Part shown: positions 45,566 to 55,220 of the stretch, piece after piece
Position numbering within the stretch: the first letter of the stretch is position 1
Layout of the letters: each line of letters opens with the position of its first letter
The notes under the pieces: model-generated
The model's input: the letters and a program-made list of their open reading frames with translations, nothing else
What the model was told of the DNA's origin: nothing
Databases searched by the model: none
Program-made: the position numbers and the translations under genes
Source: Allorhodopirellula solitaria
GTDB lineage: Bacteria; Planctomycetota; Planctomycetia; Pirellulales; Pirellulaceae
DNA length: 64,000 nt
Assembly (NCBI RefSeq): GCF_007859855.1
Contig: NZ_SJPK01000003.1
Location: forward strand, 503,182 to 567,181
Reading direction: 5' to 3'

Positions 45566-46144
45566 ATGTTTGAAATCGAGCAGAAGTATCACGTTGATGA
45601 TCGCGACGCCTTGACCGAGCTTCTCGCTGCGGAGGCGGCGGTGTTAGTATCAAAACGATGCAATGACGATACGTACTACAACCACCCGAGCCGCGATTTT
45701 GCTCAAACGGGTGAGGCCCTCCGCGTGCGCCGTGTCGATGGCACGCCGATGGTGACTTATAAAGGTCAGAAGCGAGAGGGGGATGTCAAAGCGCGCCAGG
45801 AGCTCGAATGGCGACTCGATCCCGGTGACGCGGACGGTCGATCAATGGAACAGCTTTTTCAGCTGCTCGGCTTTTCCAAAGTGGCCACCGTCAGTAAACA
45901 GCGACATACTTATCGCATTGGTGACGACATCGATGGGCTGACGATCACCATCGACGAAGTCCCCGCATTGGCATCGCAAGAGAAGCCGGGATTGTTCGCC
46001 GAGATCGAATGTGTGCTACCGAGCGACAAACCGACCGACGAGGAGATCCGCAGTGCGAGACAACGGGTTACCGAGATGGCGGAAAAGCTTGGCCTGAATC
46101 TGCCTGAATCACGTAGCTACTTGCGGATGGTATTGGAAAGCTAG
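45566..46144 (+). CDS. CYTH-domain protein (class IV adenylate cyclase/triphosphatase type)
   Basis: The 192-residue single-domain protein begins with MFEIEQKYHV, the ExExK motif of CYTH tunnel enzymes. LRVRRVDG and MVTYKGQKREGDVKARQELE supply the basic and acidic lining residues; ITIDEVP and FAEIECVL continue the barrel. Family members hydrolyse inorganic or thiamine triphosphate, or form cAMP. Given the nearby thiamine synthase gene, a triphosphatase role is plausible but unproven. Start ATG 45566. The gene converges on kbl with 16 bp between the stops. Confidence 0.85.
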   Translation: MFEIEQKYHVDDRDALTELLAAEAAVLVSKRCNDDTYYNHPSRDFAQTGEALRVRRVDGTPMVTYKGQKREGDVKARQELEWRLDPGDADGRSMEQLFQLLGFSKVATVSKQRHTYRIGDDIDGLTITIDEVPALASQEKPGLFAEIECVLPSDKPTDEEIRSARQRVTEMAEKLGLNLPESRSYLRMVLES

Positions 46145-46160
46145 TCTCGGCAGCGTGACG

Positions 46161-47348
46161 CTATGCCATACCGAGTTCGCGTTTGGCTTCACCGAATTTT
46201 TCAATAGCGAAACTCAGATCCTCACGCGTGTGGGCGGCTGAAACCTGAGTGCGAATCCGAGCCTTGCCCATCGGCACAACTGGGTAAGAAAACCCGATCA
46301 CATAGACGCCCTTGGCGAGCATCAGGTCGGCCATGCGAACCGCGAGAGCAGCGTCGCCGAGCATGATCGGCACGATCGGATGTTCCCCGGGCACGATATC
46401 AAACCCGGCTCGGGTCAAGCCTTCGCGGAAGAACGCAGTGTTTTCTGCCAAGCGATCACGTAGTTCTGTCGACTCAGTCAACAACTCAATCGCTGCGATC
46501 GAGCCAGCAACGATCGGTGGCGCGACGGAGTTCGAAAAGAGATAGGGGCGGGAGCGTTGCCGCAGCAATTCGATGATTTCCTGGCGTCCACTGGTGTATC
46601 CGCCACTGGCCCCGCCCAGTGCTTTTCCGAGCGTCCCTGTAATGATGTCGACCCGATCCATGACGCCGTGATGTTCGTGCGTGCCACGGCCGTTCTGGCC
46701 GACGAAGCCTACAGAATGCGAGTCATCGACCATCACGAGCGCATCGTAGCGTTCGGCAAGATCACAGATCCCAGACAGGTTTGCGATCGTCCCGTCCATC
46801 GAAAAGACACCGTCGGTCGCGATCAGACGAAACCGCGCCGTGGACGCTGCTTGCAGCTTCTCTTCGAGATCAGCGAGATCGTTGTTGCGGTACCGGAATC
46901 GCTTGGCCTTGCACAAGCGGATGCCATCGATGATCGATGCATGATTGAGTTCATCGGAGATCACCGCATCTTGATCACTCAGCAGGGTTTCGAACAATCC
47001 ACCGTTGGCGTCGAAACAAGACGTGTACAGGATCGTATCCTCGGTGCCGAGAAAATCACTCAGTTGCTCTTCGAGCTGCTTATGAATCGATTGGGTCCCG
47101 CAAATGAAGCGAACCGAGGAGAGGCCGTAGCCCCATTTTTGCAGTCCTTCGGCCGCCGCTGCAGCGATGTCAGGGTGTTCGGATAAACCGAGGTAGTTGT
47201 TCGCACAGAGATTGAGCACCTCGTCGCCATCGCCGACGCGAATGTGCATGTCCTGGGGGGAACGGATGGTTCTTTCCGATTTGTAGAGCCCGGCCTCGCG
47301 GATTTGAGCAAGTTCACTTGCAAGATGGGCTTGAAGTTTTCCGTACAT
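46161..47348 (-). CDS. kbl: Glycine C-acetyltransferase (2-amino-3-ketobutyrate CoA ligase)
   Basis: The 395-residue PLP enzyme cleaves 2-amino-3-ketobutyrate with CoA to glycine and acetyl-CoA. [14 protein letters not shown] near residue 50, [13 protein letters not shown], and the PLP lysine in [15 protein letters not shown] identify the alpha-oxoamine synthase family; the length equals E. coli Kbl. The pairing with tdh distinguishes it from BioF or HemA. The ATG follows the tdh stop directly (TAGATG, no gap), so both subunits of the pathway are made from one message. Confidence 0.95.
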   Translation of the reverse strand: MYGKLQAHLASELAQIREAGLYKSERTIRSPQDMHIRVGDGDEVLNLCANNYLGLSEHPDIAAAAAEGLQKWGYGLSSVRFICGTQSIHKQLEEQLSDFLGTEDTILYTSCFDANGGLFETLLSDQDAVISDELNHASIIDGIRLCKAKRFRYRNNDLADLEEKLQAASTARFRLIATDGVFSMDGTIANLSGICDLAERYDALVMVDDSHSVGFVGQNGRGTHEHHGVMDRVDIITGTLGKALGGASGGYTSGRQEIIELLRQRSRPYLFSNSVAPPIVAGSIAAIELLTESTELRDRLAENTAFFREGLTRAGFDIVPGEHPIVPIMLGDAALAVRMADLMLAKGVYVIGFSYPVVPMGKARIRTQVSAAHTREDLSFAIEKFGEAKRELGMA

Positions 47349-48377
47349 CTAGATGTTCCAATTGAGAATTACTTTTCCGGATTGCCCCGACATCATCACG
47401 TCGAAACCTTTCTCGAAATCATGAAAGTCAAAGCGGTGCGTGATGATCGGTGAAAGGTCCAAGCCGCTTTGTAGCATCACGGCCATTTTGTACCACGTGT
47501 CATACATCTCGCGCCCGTAAATGCCCTTGAGGGTCAACATATTGAACACCACCGTGTTCCAATCGATGGCGATCTCTTCGGAGGGGATGCCGAGCATGGC
47601 GATCTTGCCACCATGACACATCTGAGAAATCATGTCGCGAAATGCGCTGGCGTTTCCAGACATCTCCAATCCCACATCGAATCCCTCGTGCATCCCGAGC
47701 TCTTTCTGCACATCACTCAGATTTCGATTGCGGACATCGACCGTGTGCGTGGCTCCGAGTTTCGTTGCTAGCTCTAAACGCCATGGGTTGACGTCCGTCA
47801 CAACCACGTGCCGGGCTCCGGCGTGCCGCACCACCGCTGCCGCCATGCAGCCAATCGGTCCTGCCCCAGTGATCAGGACATCTTCTCCCAGAGTCGAAAA
47901 CGTTAGCGCCGTGTGGACCGCGTTGCCGTAGGGATCAAAGATGGCAGCGATGTCACGATCGATCGCATGGTCATGATGCCACACGTTGGTCATCGGGAGC
48001 GAAATGTATTCCGCGAACGCCCCCGGGCGATTCACACCAATTCCCTTGGTATCGGCGCACAGGTGCCGACGGCCGGCCATGCAGTTTCGACAACGCCCAC
48101 AAACCACATGCCCCTCACCGCTAACGATGTCGCCCGGTTGGAAATCGACGACGTTTGCACCGACCTCGATGATCTCACCGACGAACTCATGGCCCACCAC
48201 CATCGGTACGGGAATGGTTTTCTGTGCCCAGCTATCCCACGCATAAATATGAACGTCGGTTCCGCAGATGCCCGTCCGGTCAACTCGAATCAGTACGTCG
48301 TTGATACCGTGCTCGGGCATCGGGACATCTTCGAGCCAGAGGCCAGGCTGGCGTTCACGTTTGACGAGTGCTTTCAT
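47349..48377 (-). CDS. tdh: L-threonine 3-dehydrogenase
   Basis: The 342-residue zinc alcohol-dehydrogenase-family enzyme oxidises threonine to 2-amino-3-ketobutyrate using NAD+. The catalytic zinc site is in [17 protein letters not shown] and GHEFVG, and the structural zinc cysteines are in [15 protein letters not shown]. The NAD motif is [14 protein letters not shown]. The start [19 protein letters not shown] is typical. Its stop abuts the kbl start. Together they convert threonine to glycine and acetyl-CoA. Confidence 0.95.
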   Translation of the reverse strand: MKALVKRERQPGLWLEDVPMPEHGINDVLIRVDRTGICGTDVHIYAWDSWAQKTIPVPMVVGHEFVGEIIEVGANVVDFQPGDIVSGEGHVVCGRCRNCMAGRRHLCADTKGIGVNRPGAFAEYISLPMTNVWHHDHAIDRDIAAIFDPYGNAVHTALTFSTLGEDVLITGAGPIGCMAAAVVRHAGARHVVVTDVNPWRLELATKLGATHTVDVRNRNLSDVQKELGMHEGFDVGLEMSGNASAFRDMISQMCHGGKIAMLGIPSEEIAIDWNTVVFNMLTLKGIYGREMYDTWYKMAVMLQSGLDLSPIITHRFDFHDFEKGFDVMMSGQSGKVILNWNI

Positions 48378-48481
48378 AGGATTGCCAACTCTGCCATCAG
48401 GTATTGTGGGTCATCGCGCCTCGCAGAGACGCAGGATTGATCAACCGAAACGTTTCCAAACCAACAACGCAGCCGAGACGC

Positions 48482-51400
48482 TCACTCGGGCTCCGCTCGC
48501 TGCGTTGCTGCATATTGCAAGTATTGAACAATTTCCGCAATGCCCTCACTTCCAATGGCCTTATGCAAGCCACTGGGCATGAGCGATGTGGAAGATTCAC
48601 GACGCAGTTCGATTCGGTCGAGAGGGATTTTCTGCGTTTTCCCGTCGACCCCCACGACCAAGACGCGAGACGAGTCCTCGTCTTTGACCAAACCGTTGAT
48701 GACGCTGCCATCGACGGTCAGAAACGTCGTCGTTCGAAACGCTTTATCCACATTCCGGTCGGGCACCATGATGTCTTCAATTAGACGCTGCGCACTGCGA
48801 CTGCCAAGGCCATCGAGTTGAGGGCCGACCAGCTCGCCCTGACCACCGAGTTGGTGGCAGAGGGCGCAGTGTTTGACAAATCGACTTCGCCCCGACTCCA
48901 TGTCTGCTTTCACGTGAGCCGATCTTTGTCCAATTGCTATCATCTCGGCCTCGATTGCCGCATCCATCGGTGGGGCCTGTTCTCGGGTCGCCTTGGCGCG
49001 TTCAAGCAAACTCGCGTCGGCAGTGGTCTGCAGGGGTTCCCAGACGGACTTTTCCAGTAGGATCTCTGGAGCGAGTGCACCGTCCTCGCTGAGTTTGACG
49101 AGGATGGAAACCGTCTCTGCATCGCTCGCCAGTGAGATCGCCAATTGTGCTTGTTGGGCTGTGGTCAGTTGTTTGGCGAGCGTTGCCGTCGGCTTGAGCT
49201 CGTCGATCGTTTCGCCCTCAATCGCTAGCAAGCTCCAGTCATCAACGACCGGTCGGATGATCGATAGTTCAGATGCCCGCGTGAGAAGTCTCGCCACAGC
49301 GTGGTTTTGATCCAGTTCGGCAATGGCCGCGACGATGCGAACCCGCTGCAATGGATCCTCGTCTAGCACGGTGTGTAGTTCCACCAGATCGGCGCGGCGA
49401 TCGCGTATCTGGTACCGAGTCAGTGCGGAGAGGACACGCTCGAGAGTCTGGTCGGTTTCGGACAGCCAGGCGGGGGTCAATGCACCGACTGCGATCCATG
49501 CATACGCGGCGCCCGCATCGCCATCGATGCAGCGAAGGAACACGGACGAACCCTGTATCGATCGGCAGTCCCACTGGGTGAGAACAGCCGGATCCTGACG
49601 CGGCGGGAGAGCTGTTTGGAGGACTTGCCCCGTCTTCGATGCAACCAGTTCGATACGATTCAATCCACTGTCCACTCGTTCGGGATGGCGATTGTGTCCA
49701 GCAAGTCGAAAGGAAATCTGTGGCGGGCAGACAAATGGGCTGCTGACAAGTTTCCCGGTATAGCTTTCCCCCAACGGAAACGAGCTGAACATCTCGACCG
49801 GTTGCCCCGTGTCGGCGCTTGGGCGGGCTTGTGCTGGCCAGCGGGCGCCGTGCTCGTCCTGCCACCGGATCGCCAGCGGTCGCCCGCTCGCCAATCTCGA
49901 TCGGAGTTGCTCGAGGTCACTTTCGATCTGCTCGTCAATCCAATCTCGCAGACGCGGTGGGATCGGCTTGCCCCGTTGCTTGCAGGCATCGGCGAGCGAT
50001 TGAGCAAGGTCGAAACCGGCATCCGTTCGATCAGCAGCATAGCGTTTCGCCAGACCGATGACCGCATCGAAGCGATCGGAAGACGCGCGGGTGACAATAT
50101 GCTGTATCATTGCGTCAGCCCGGGAGGGCAATGTTTCCTCGTGATCGAGTAATGAGATCAACGCATCCGCGGCAACCGGGGTCGGAACGGCTGGCATGAT
50201 TTCGGCAAACTCGCGCCGCTGCGCCCGGGGCATGGTCGCGGTGAGTCCCTCCAGCGAGGAGTCGAAATCGGGCTGCGATTGCACGATATCGCGAATCGCA
50301 ATGCGCACGGTTTGCCGTCCAATCACGTCTTCGGGACCAACCCTGGCGAGCAGTTCTAGTAGCGGTACGATTGCCTCAGTGCGAGTACTCTGCCCCAACG
50401 CTTCTGCGGCGGCGGAGCGGACGTGCGCATTGTTATCTTCGAGTTTCGCAAGGGCGAGATCGAAGCAGGGCGGCGACGGATCAGCAACCGAGCTCTGCTG
50501 GTGCAAGATGGCTGCTATTGCTCGGCAGCCGTGAGTGCGAACCTTCGCCGACGCGTCGTTGCTCAATCTCTCGAGCAGTTGGCGATCGAGCTGACCACGC
50601 TGCTGCAGGTACCACGCTGCCGTGATGCGGGCGTTCGTCGTCCCCGCCTCAGGGTTCGTGACAAGTTCTCTCGCTCGCTGGTCAAGCATCTCGCTCGGAT
50701 GCTCAGCCGCGACCTGAAGGGCGAGGCGGCGGTGGGTTGCGTTGGTTGAGCCCCATGACCGCTCGACGGCCTTGGGACCGGTGCTCGATCCCGCTCCCTC
50801 TTGCTTGGCATCGAGAGCACGGATCTGCCAGATCCGGCCCCGAAATCGATCGCGTCCCGGATGATTCAAAGGTACTTCGTAGTGCCCGATGATTCGATTG
50901 TAAAAGTCAGCTACATAGAGATATCCATCGGGGCCGAGCCGGATGTCGACAGGGCGAAACCACGGATCGTCACTGGTAAGAAAGTCTGGCAGTTCTTCCG
51001 CCACGGCAGTTGCTCCTTGGTAGGAAACCGCGTTGCGATTGATTCGCGATGTCATCACGTTTCCGCTCAGCATCTGGTTAGCCAGCGACGGCATCGGTGA
51101 TTCCTCCGAGAAGAACACCAGCCCCGAAATCGCCGTGCTGCCATGGAGATGATCCATCATCGGTGGGATCATGCCCAGCCCATCGTCCAGCCTTCCGAAA
51201 CCTGGATACTGTCCACCACGAACCATCTGGCTGATCGGTTTACTGTGGCAATCAGCCGTGAAATCGTTGCCCCAATCGTCACTCGTTCTTCCGAACGGGT
51301 TCACTTGGCCCCAGGTGATGTGCTCCACCCGCGAGCCATCGGGACGGAAGCGAAAAGTATTCCCTGAATGCATAACGATTTCATGTCCGTCGGAGCCCGC

Positions 51401-52066
51401 CACCGTCGATTGGTTGTTGAACCCATGATTGGCGTATACCCAACCATCGTCCCCCATCCGCATCGAATTGATCATGCCGTGGGTGTCACGCGTGGTGTCA
51501 AACGGCCCGAGAATCACTTCTCGTTGATCGCAGACACCATCCTCATCGGTATCGCGGAGGTAGTAGATATTTGGAATGCTATAGCAGAGGCATCCGTCAC
51601 CGTAGGGCAGCACTCCGATCGGAATGTTCAATCCATCCGCGAATACGACCGACTCATCCGCGTGGCCGTCTCCATCGGTATCCTCGAGAATGCGGACGGA
51701 ATCGCTCGGTGTGGTTCCGTCTGGCGCCGGAAAAGGATACTCAACACTATTGGTGACCCACACCCGGCCTTGATCGTCAAACGCCATGTTCATGGGCTTG
51801 GCGATCTGGGGCTCTGCCGCAAACAGCCGGATTTCGAATCCGGGAGCAAGATGAAAGCCTGCCTGCTCGTCACTGGGCGTGCGGGGTTCGGTCGGCCGCA
51901 CGCCCGCCCCATACCAGCTCGCAGGGGAACCCGGTTGAGCAGCACCGGGAAGGCGATCCCCGGTCGCTGCCAACGCATCATCTGCCGCTCTAAGCGAGGG
52001 CAGCGGTAAGCCAGAAAGAAAAAGCAGCGTCAGGCGGAGGACCGCAGCGGGCGGGATCATGTGCAT
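48482..52066 (-). CDS. PVC-type haem-binding CxxCH protein with dehydrogenase-like propeller and HEAT-like repeats
   Basis: ATG 52066 gives a signal peptide (VLRLTLLFLSGLPLPSLRA) and a 1194-residue secreted or periplasmic protein. The N-terminal 400 residues form the membrane-bound dehydrogenase-like propeller seen only in Planctomycetes and Verrucomicrobia (FEIRLFAAEPQIAKPMNMAF, DTDGDGHADE, FRPVDIRLGPDGYLYVADFY). HEAT-like repeats follow (about 430-700), then a beta-sandwich-like region, and a C-terminal single-haem cytochrome c with CALCH in FVKHCALCHQLGGQGELVGP and the distal Met near SLMPSGL. Such proteins probably pass electrons from an extracytoplasmic oxidation; the substrate is unknown. 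The upstream GTG at 52135 is less likely. Confidence 0.85.
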   Translation of the reverse strand: MHMIPPAAVLRLTLLFLSGLPLPSLRAADDALAATGDRLPGAAQPGSPASWYGAGVRPTEPRTPSDEQAGFHLAPGFEIRLFAAEPQIAKPMNMAFDDQGRVWVTNSVEYPFPAPDGTTPSDSVRILEDTDGDGHADESVVFADGLNIPIGVLPYGDGCLCYSIPNIYYLRDTDEDGVCDQREVILGPFDTTRDTHGMINSMRMGDDGWVYANHGFNNQSTVAGSDGHEIVMHSGNTFRFRPDGSRVEHITWGQVNPFGRTSDDWGNDFTADCHSKPISQMVRGGQYPGFGRLDDGLGMIPPMMDHLHGSTAISGLVFFSEESPMPSLANQMLSGNVMTSRINRNAVSYQGATAVAEELPDFLTSDDPWFRPVDIRLGPDGYLYVADFYNRIIGHYEVPLNHPGRDRFRGRIWQIRALDAKQEGAGSSTGPKAVERSWGSTNATHRRLALQVAAEHPSEMLDQRARELVTNPEAGTTNARITAAWYLQQRGQLDRQLLERLSNDASAKVRTHGCRAIAAILHQQSSVADPSPPCFDLALAKLEDNNAHVRSAAAEALGQSTRTEAIVPLLELLARVGPEDVIGRQTVRIAIRDIVQSQPDFDSSLEGLTATMPRAQRREFAEIMPAVPTPVAADALISLLDHEETLPSRADAMIQHIVTRASSDRFDAVIGLAKRYAADRTDAGFDLAQSLADACKQRGKPIPPRLRDWIDEQIESDLEQLRSRLASGRPLAIRWQDEHGARWPAQARPSADTGQPVEMFSSFPLGESYTGKLVSSPFVCPPQISFRLAGHNRHPERVDSGLNRIELVASKTGQVLQTALPPRQDPAVLTQWDCRSIQGSSVFLRCIDGDAGAAYAWIAVGALTPAWLSETDQTLERVLSALTRYQIRDRRADLVELHTVLDEDPLQRVRIVAAIAELDQNHAVARLLTRASELSIIRPVVDDWSLLAIEGETIDELKPTATLAKQLTTAQQAQLAISLASDAETVSILVKLSEDGALAPEILLEKSVWEPLQTTADASLLERAKATREQAPPMDAAIEAEMIAIGQRSAHVKADMESGRSRFVKHCALCHQLGGQGELVGPQLDGLGSRSAQRLIEDIMVPDRNVDKAFRTTTFLTVDGSVINGLVKDEDSSRVLVVGVDGKTQKIPLDRIELRRESSTSLMPSGLHKAIGSEGIAEIVQYLQYAATQRAEPE

Positions 52067-52221
52067 CGACCCGTGGGATCTGAGAACAGGAAGAAAGCTT
52101 CGGATTCTACCTGACTTCTCACGTTCACGTCGCACCGCCCTCGCCTCTTTGCGTTAACGGCATGCCCTCACGGCCAGAGGGAGTTAACGTTCTGGCATCG
52201 ATGATTGCTTCGAGGCTTTCG

Positions 52222-52831
52222 GGCTGATCCGACGGAAGCGTGCGGCCGAGGTTTTCAAGGCATGGCTCCCGTATCGAAGGATTTATTTGTGGGATGTGAT
52301 TATCAATGTTAGCCTGGCACTGGCGGGAGAAACGGAGCCGAGCTCCAATGGCATGGACTTAAGCAGGTTGACTCGAGTTTCACGGGCATCTGCTTTCGCT
52401 TCCGTCCGGCTTGTCCGGGCGGAGTGGCAACTGCAAGCTACCTGCAAAACGCCCTCGCCACATCGATCTCCGCTCCGGGCTTGTCCCGGCGGAATCAGCG
52501 AATCAAGTCGTGTGACCGCCGGGACAAGCCCGAGACGGAGCACCGTTTCTACTTCGCATTTTTTCGGTAGCTGCCAGTTGGTTCCTCCGCCGAGACAAAC
52601 TCGACGGAAGAATGTTTCACACGCGGCAATCGCTTAAGTCCACGCCATTCGAGCCGAGCTCTGCAGAGGTGCAGCTTGGCAAGGGATATCTCGGTCGACG
52701 GTACGCCAATGGTGTTGTCGGTCCCTGGCGAGCGTTTGTTCGTCAGGGACGCATTTTTGAACGATCATTGGATACGAGAGCCATGCCTCAAAAAACCTTC
52801 CGCTGTGCTCTGCGCGCTTCCGTCGGATGAA

Positions 52832-52832
<1 letters not shown>
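52222..52832. repeat. Palindromic repeat element, copy 1 (interrupted by a MITE)
   Basis: The flanks 52222-52345 and 52662-52832 together correspond to the copy at 53889-54205. The first 124 bp differ at only 5 positions. The two ends of the element are imperfect inverted repeats of about 60 bp (atccgacggaagcg, then aggcatggct and cgtatc in matching order on both strands). No transposase frame is visible. The copy ends within one base of the mdh stop codon, so insertion removed or replaced the native 3' region. Confidence 0.75.
52346..52650. mobile_element. 305-bp MITE nested in the repeat, IS4/IS231-like ends
   Basis: The terminal inverted repeats are caatggcatggacttaagc (52346-52364) and its near reverse complement at 52632-52650 (17 of 19 match). 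They are flanked by an 11-bp direct duplication, gagccgagctc, at 52335-52345 and 52651-52661, present once in the uninterrupted copy at 53889-54205. The acttaag core and an 11-bp duplication fit the IS231 branch of the IS4 family. Inside lie further palindromic units around ggcttgtccCggcgg (52468-52492, 52516-52540). No transposase is encoded, so it must be mobilised in trans. Confidence 0.75.
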
Positions 52833-53791
<959 letters not shown>

Positions 53792-53888
53792 TCATTTTGC
53801 GAGGTGAGAGGGATCAAGATTGGCAATATCCTGGCAGCGCCACCCCATGCGTCAAGAGGGGCTGTTGAGGGCAGATCGAACAAAATAT

Positions 53889-54205
53889 GGCTGATCCGAC
53901 GGACGCGTGCGCCCGAGGTTTTCAAGGCATGGCTGCCGTATCGAAGGATTTATTTGTGGGATGTGATTATCAATGTTAGACTGGCACTGCCGGGAGAAAC
54001 GGAGCCGAGCTCTGCAGAGGTGCTGGCTTGGCAAGGGATATCTCGGTCGCCAGCGTTTCCCTGCAAAAGCGGTACGCCAATGGTGTTGTCGGTCCCTGGC
54101 GAGCGTTTGTTCGTCAGGGACGCATTTTTGAACGATCATTGGATACGAGAGCCATGCCTCAAAAATCTTTCCGCTGTGCTTTTCGTACGCTTCGGTCGGA
54201 TGAAC
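53889..54205. repeat. Palindromic repeat element, copy 2 (uninterrupted)
   Basis: A 317-bp copy in direct orientation to that at 52222-52832, lacking the nested MITE and having an extra 20 bp (about 54049-54068). It starts 106 bp upstream of the mdh ATG on the minus strand, so it lies in the mdh promoter region. Small frames on both strands within it are products of the repeat and are not annotated. Confidence 0.75.
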
Positions 54206-54492
54206 CCAAAATATCTACCTGCAGCCGGATTGTGTTGTAGAGTAGAAAGCTCGGTTCCATCGGCGGCCGATCAAGCGGGCGCGGCGCTCTCGGCCACCTG
54301 TTGTCCTTTCCTCGATTTTCTCCGGGATCGACGTTCGTGGCGAACTGCAAATGGATCCTTCGCAGCTGAACGCGTTTCGAAATCACGTTATCAATCTGTA
54401 TTTTGCAATGAATGTACTGCAATTTGCAATCTCACCGCCCCTCTTTTTAGGCGAGGCCCGCATCACTGTGGCCGCTCCGCCACGATCATCTG
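54206..54492. other. Intergenic segment upstream of the release-factor-like gene
   Basis: An AT-richer patch at about 54385-54432 contains three tgcaat motifs close together (ttttgcaatg, ctgcaatttgcaatc). This may hold the promoter of the gene at 54493. I see no gene here. Confidence 0.35.
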
Positions 54493-55122
54493 ATGCCTGA
54501 CCGCAAGCCAGCCTCTGGAACCAACCGATCGACTGTGGATCCGGCCGCTGCGGTGCTTCCCAGTGCTGACCAGCGGTTGGCTCTAACGACGATAGCGCCG
54601 CCGCACCCGGCGGTATGGCAGCTCGATGAGCTGCTGGCCAAGTGCGAGTTTCGCACCCAGGCACGAGGTGGTCCCGGCGGTCAGCATCGAAACCGCACCG
54701 CCTCGGGAGTCTTCGTGACGTTCCGGCCCATGGAGATCACCGCTGAAGCGACCGAGCAACGCAACCAGCATCGCAACCGAGAGATTGCCATCCGCCGGCT
54801 GCGATACGTATTGGCCGTCAGCTTGCGGACGACATCGCCCTTGGCAATCGAATCGGGGGATCCACTGAGTGCTGCTGAGCACGAACTACGCGATCGCTAT
54901 CGCGGCACACCGCTGAAACTGGCCGATGACAATCGACTCAAGCCTGCTGTCACTGCGCTGTTGCTCAACGACATGCACGTGGCGGGCGGGCAACCGAGTC
55001 TGGTGGCGCCCCTTTGGCGGGTTTCAACCAGCCGTGTGGCGAATTTATTGCGAACGCATCCCCCGGCCTGGACGCTCGTCAATCGCATCCGTGCCCATCA
55101 TGGTCGTGGCCCACTTCGCTAA
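54493..55122 (+). CDS. Peptide chain release factor-like protein with GGQ domain
   Basis: The 209-residue protein has the RF-1 catalytic motif GGQ at residues 62-64 in RGGPGGQHRNRTASGVFVTF, followed by the R-rich helix segment (TEQRNQHRNREIAIRRLR). It lacks the codon-recognition domain of RF1/RF2 and the basic C-terminal tail of ArfB; its C-terminal 85 residues (DRYRGTPLKLADDNRLKPAV) form a different helical domain. It may hydrolyse peptidyl-tRNA on stalled ribosomes, which is inferred from the GGQ. Start ATG 54493. serS follows 98 bp later. Confidence 0.72.
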   Translation: MPDRKPASGTNRSTVDPAAAVLPSADQRLALTTIAPPHPAVWQLDELLAKCEFRTQARGGPGGQHRNRTASGVFVTFRPMEITAEATEQRNQHRNREIAIRRLRYVLAVSLRTTSPLAIESGDPLSAAEHELRDRYRGTPLKLADDNRLKPAVTALLLNDMHVAGGQPSLVAPLWRVSTSRVANLLRTHPPAWTLVNRIRAHHGRGPLR

Positions 55123-55220
55123 TCAGTCGGGGCTGCGAAAAGTCAGCGACTTTCGTTAAGTTGTGCGTTTTCCGCGCGGACTCGATTTCTGCTCCCTTCC
55201 TCTGACGTTCCCCATCGCCG

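Noticed and set aside
52287-52637. 116-codon plus-strand frame
   Set aside because: It is composed of repeat sequence joined to the nested MITE; the fusion results from the insertion, so it is not an ancestral gene.
54385-54432. Triple tgcaat motif as a defined operator
   Set aside because: The spacing is irregular and no regulator gene is adjacent; kept only as a remark on the intergenic region.
53804-54493. 229-codon plus-strand frame
   Set aside because: The middle is the palindromic repeat and the rest has no motif; both strands are equally open here, as expected for such repeats.
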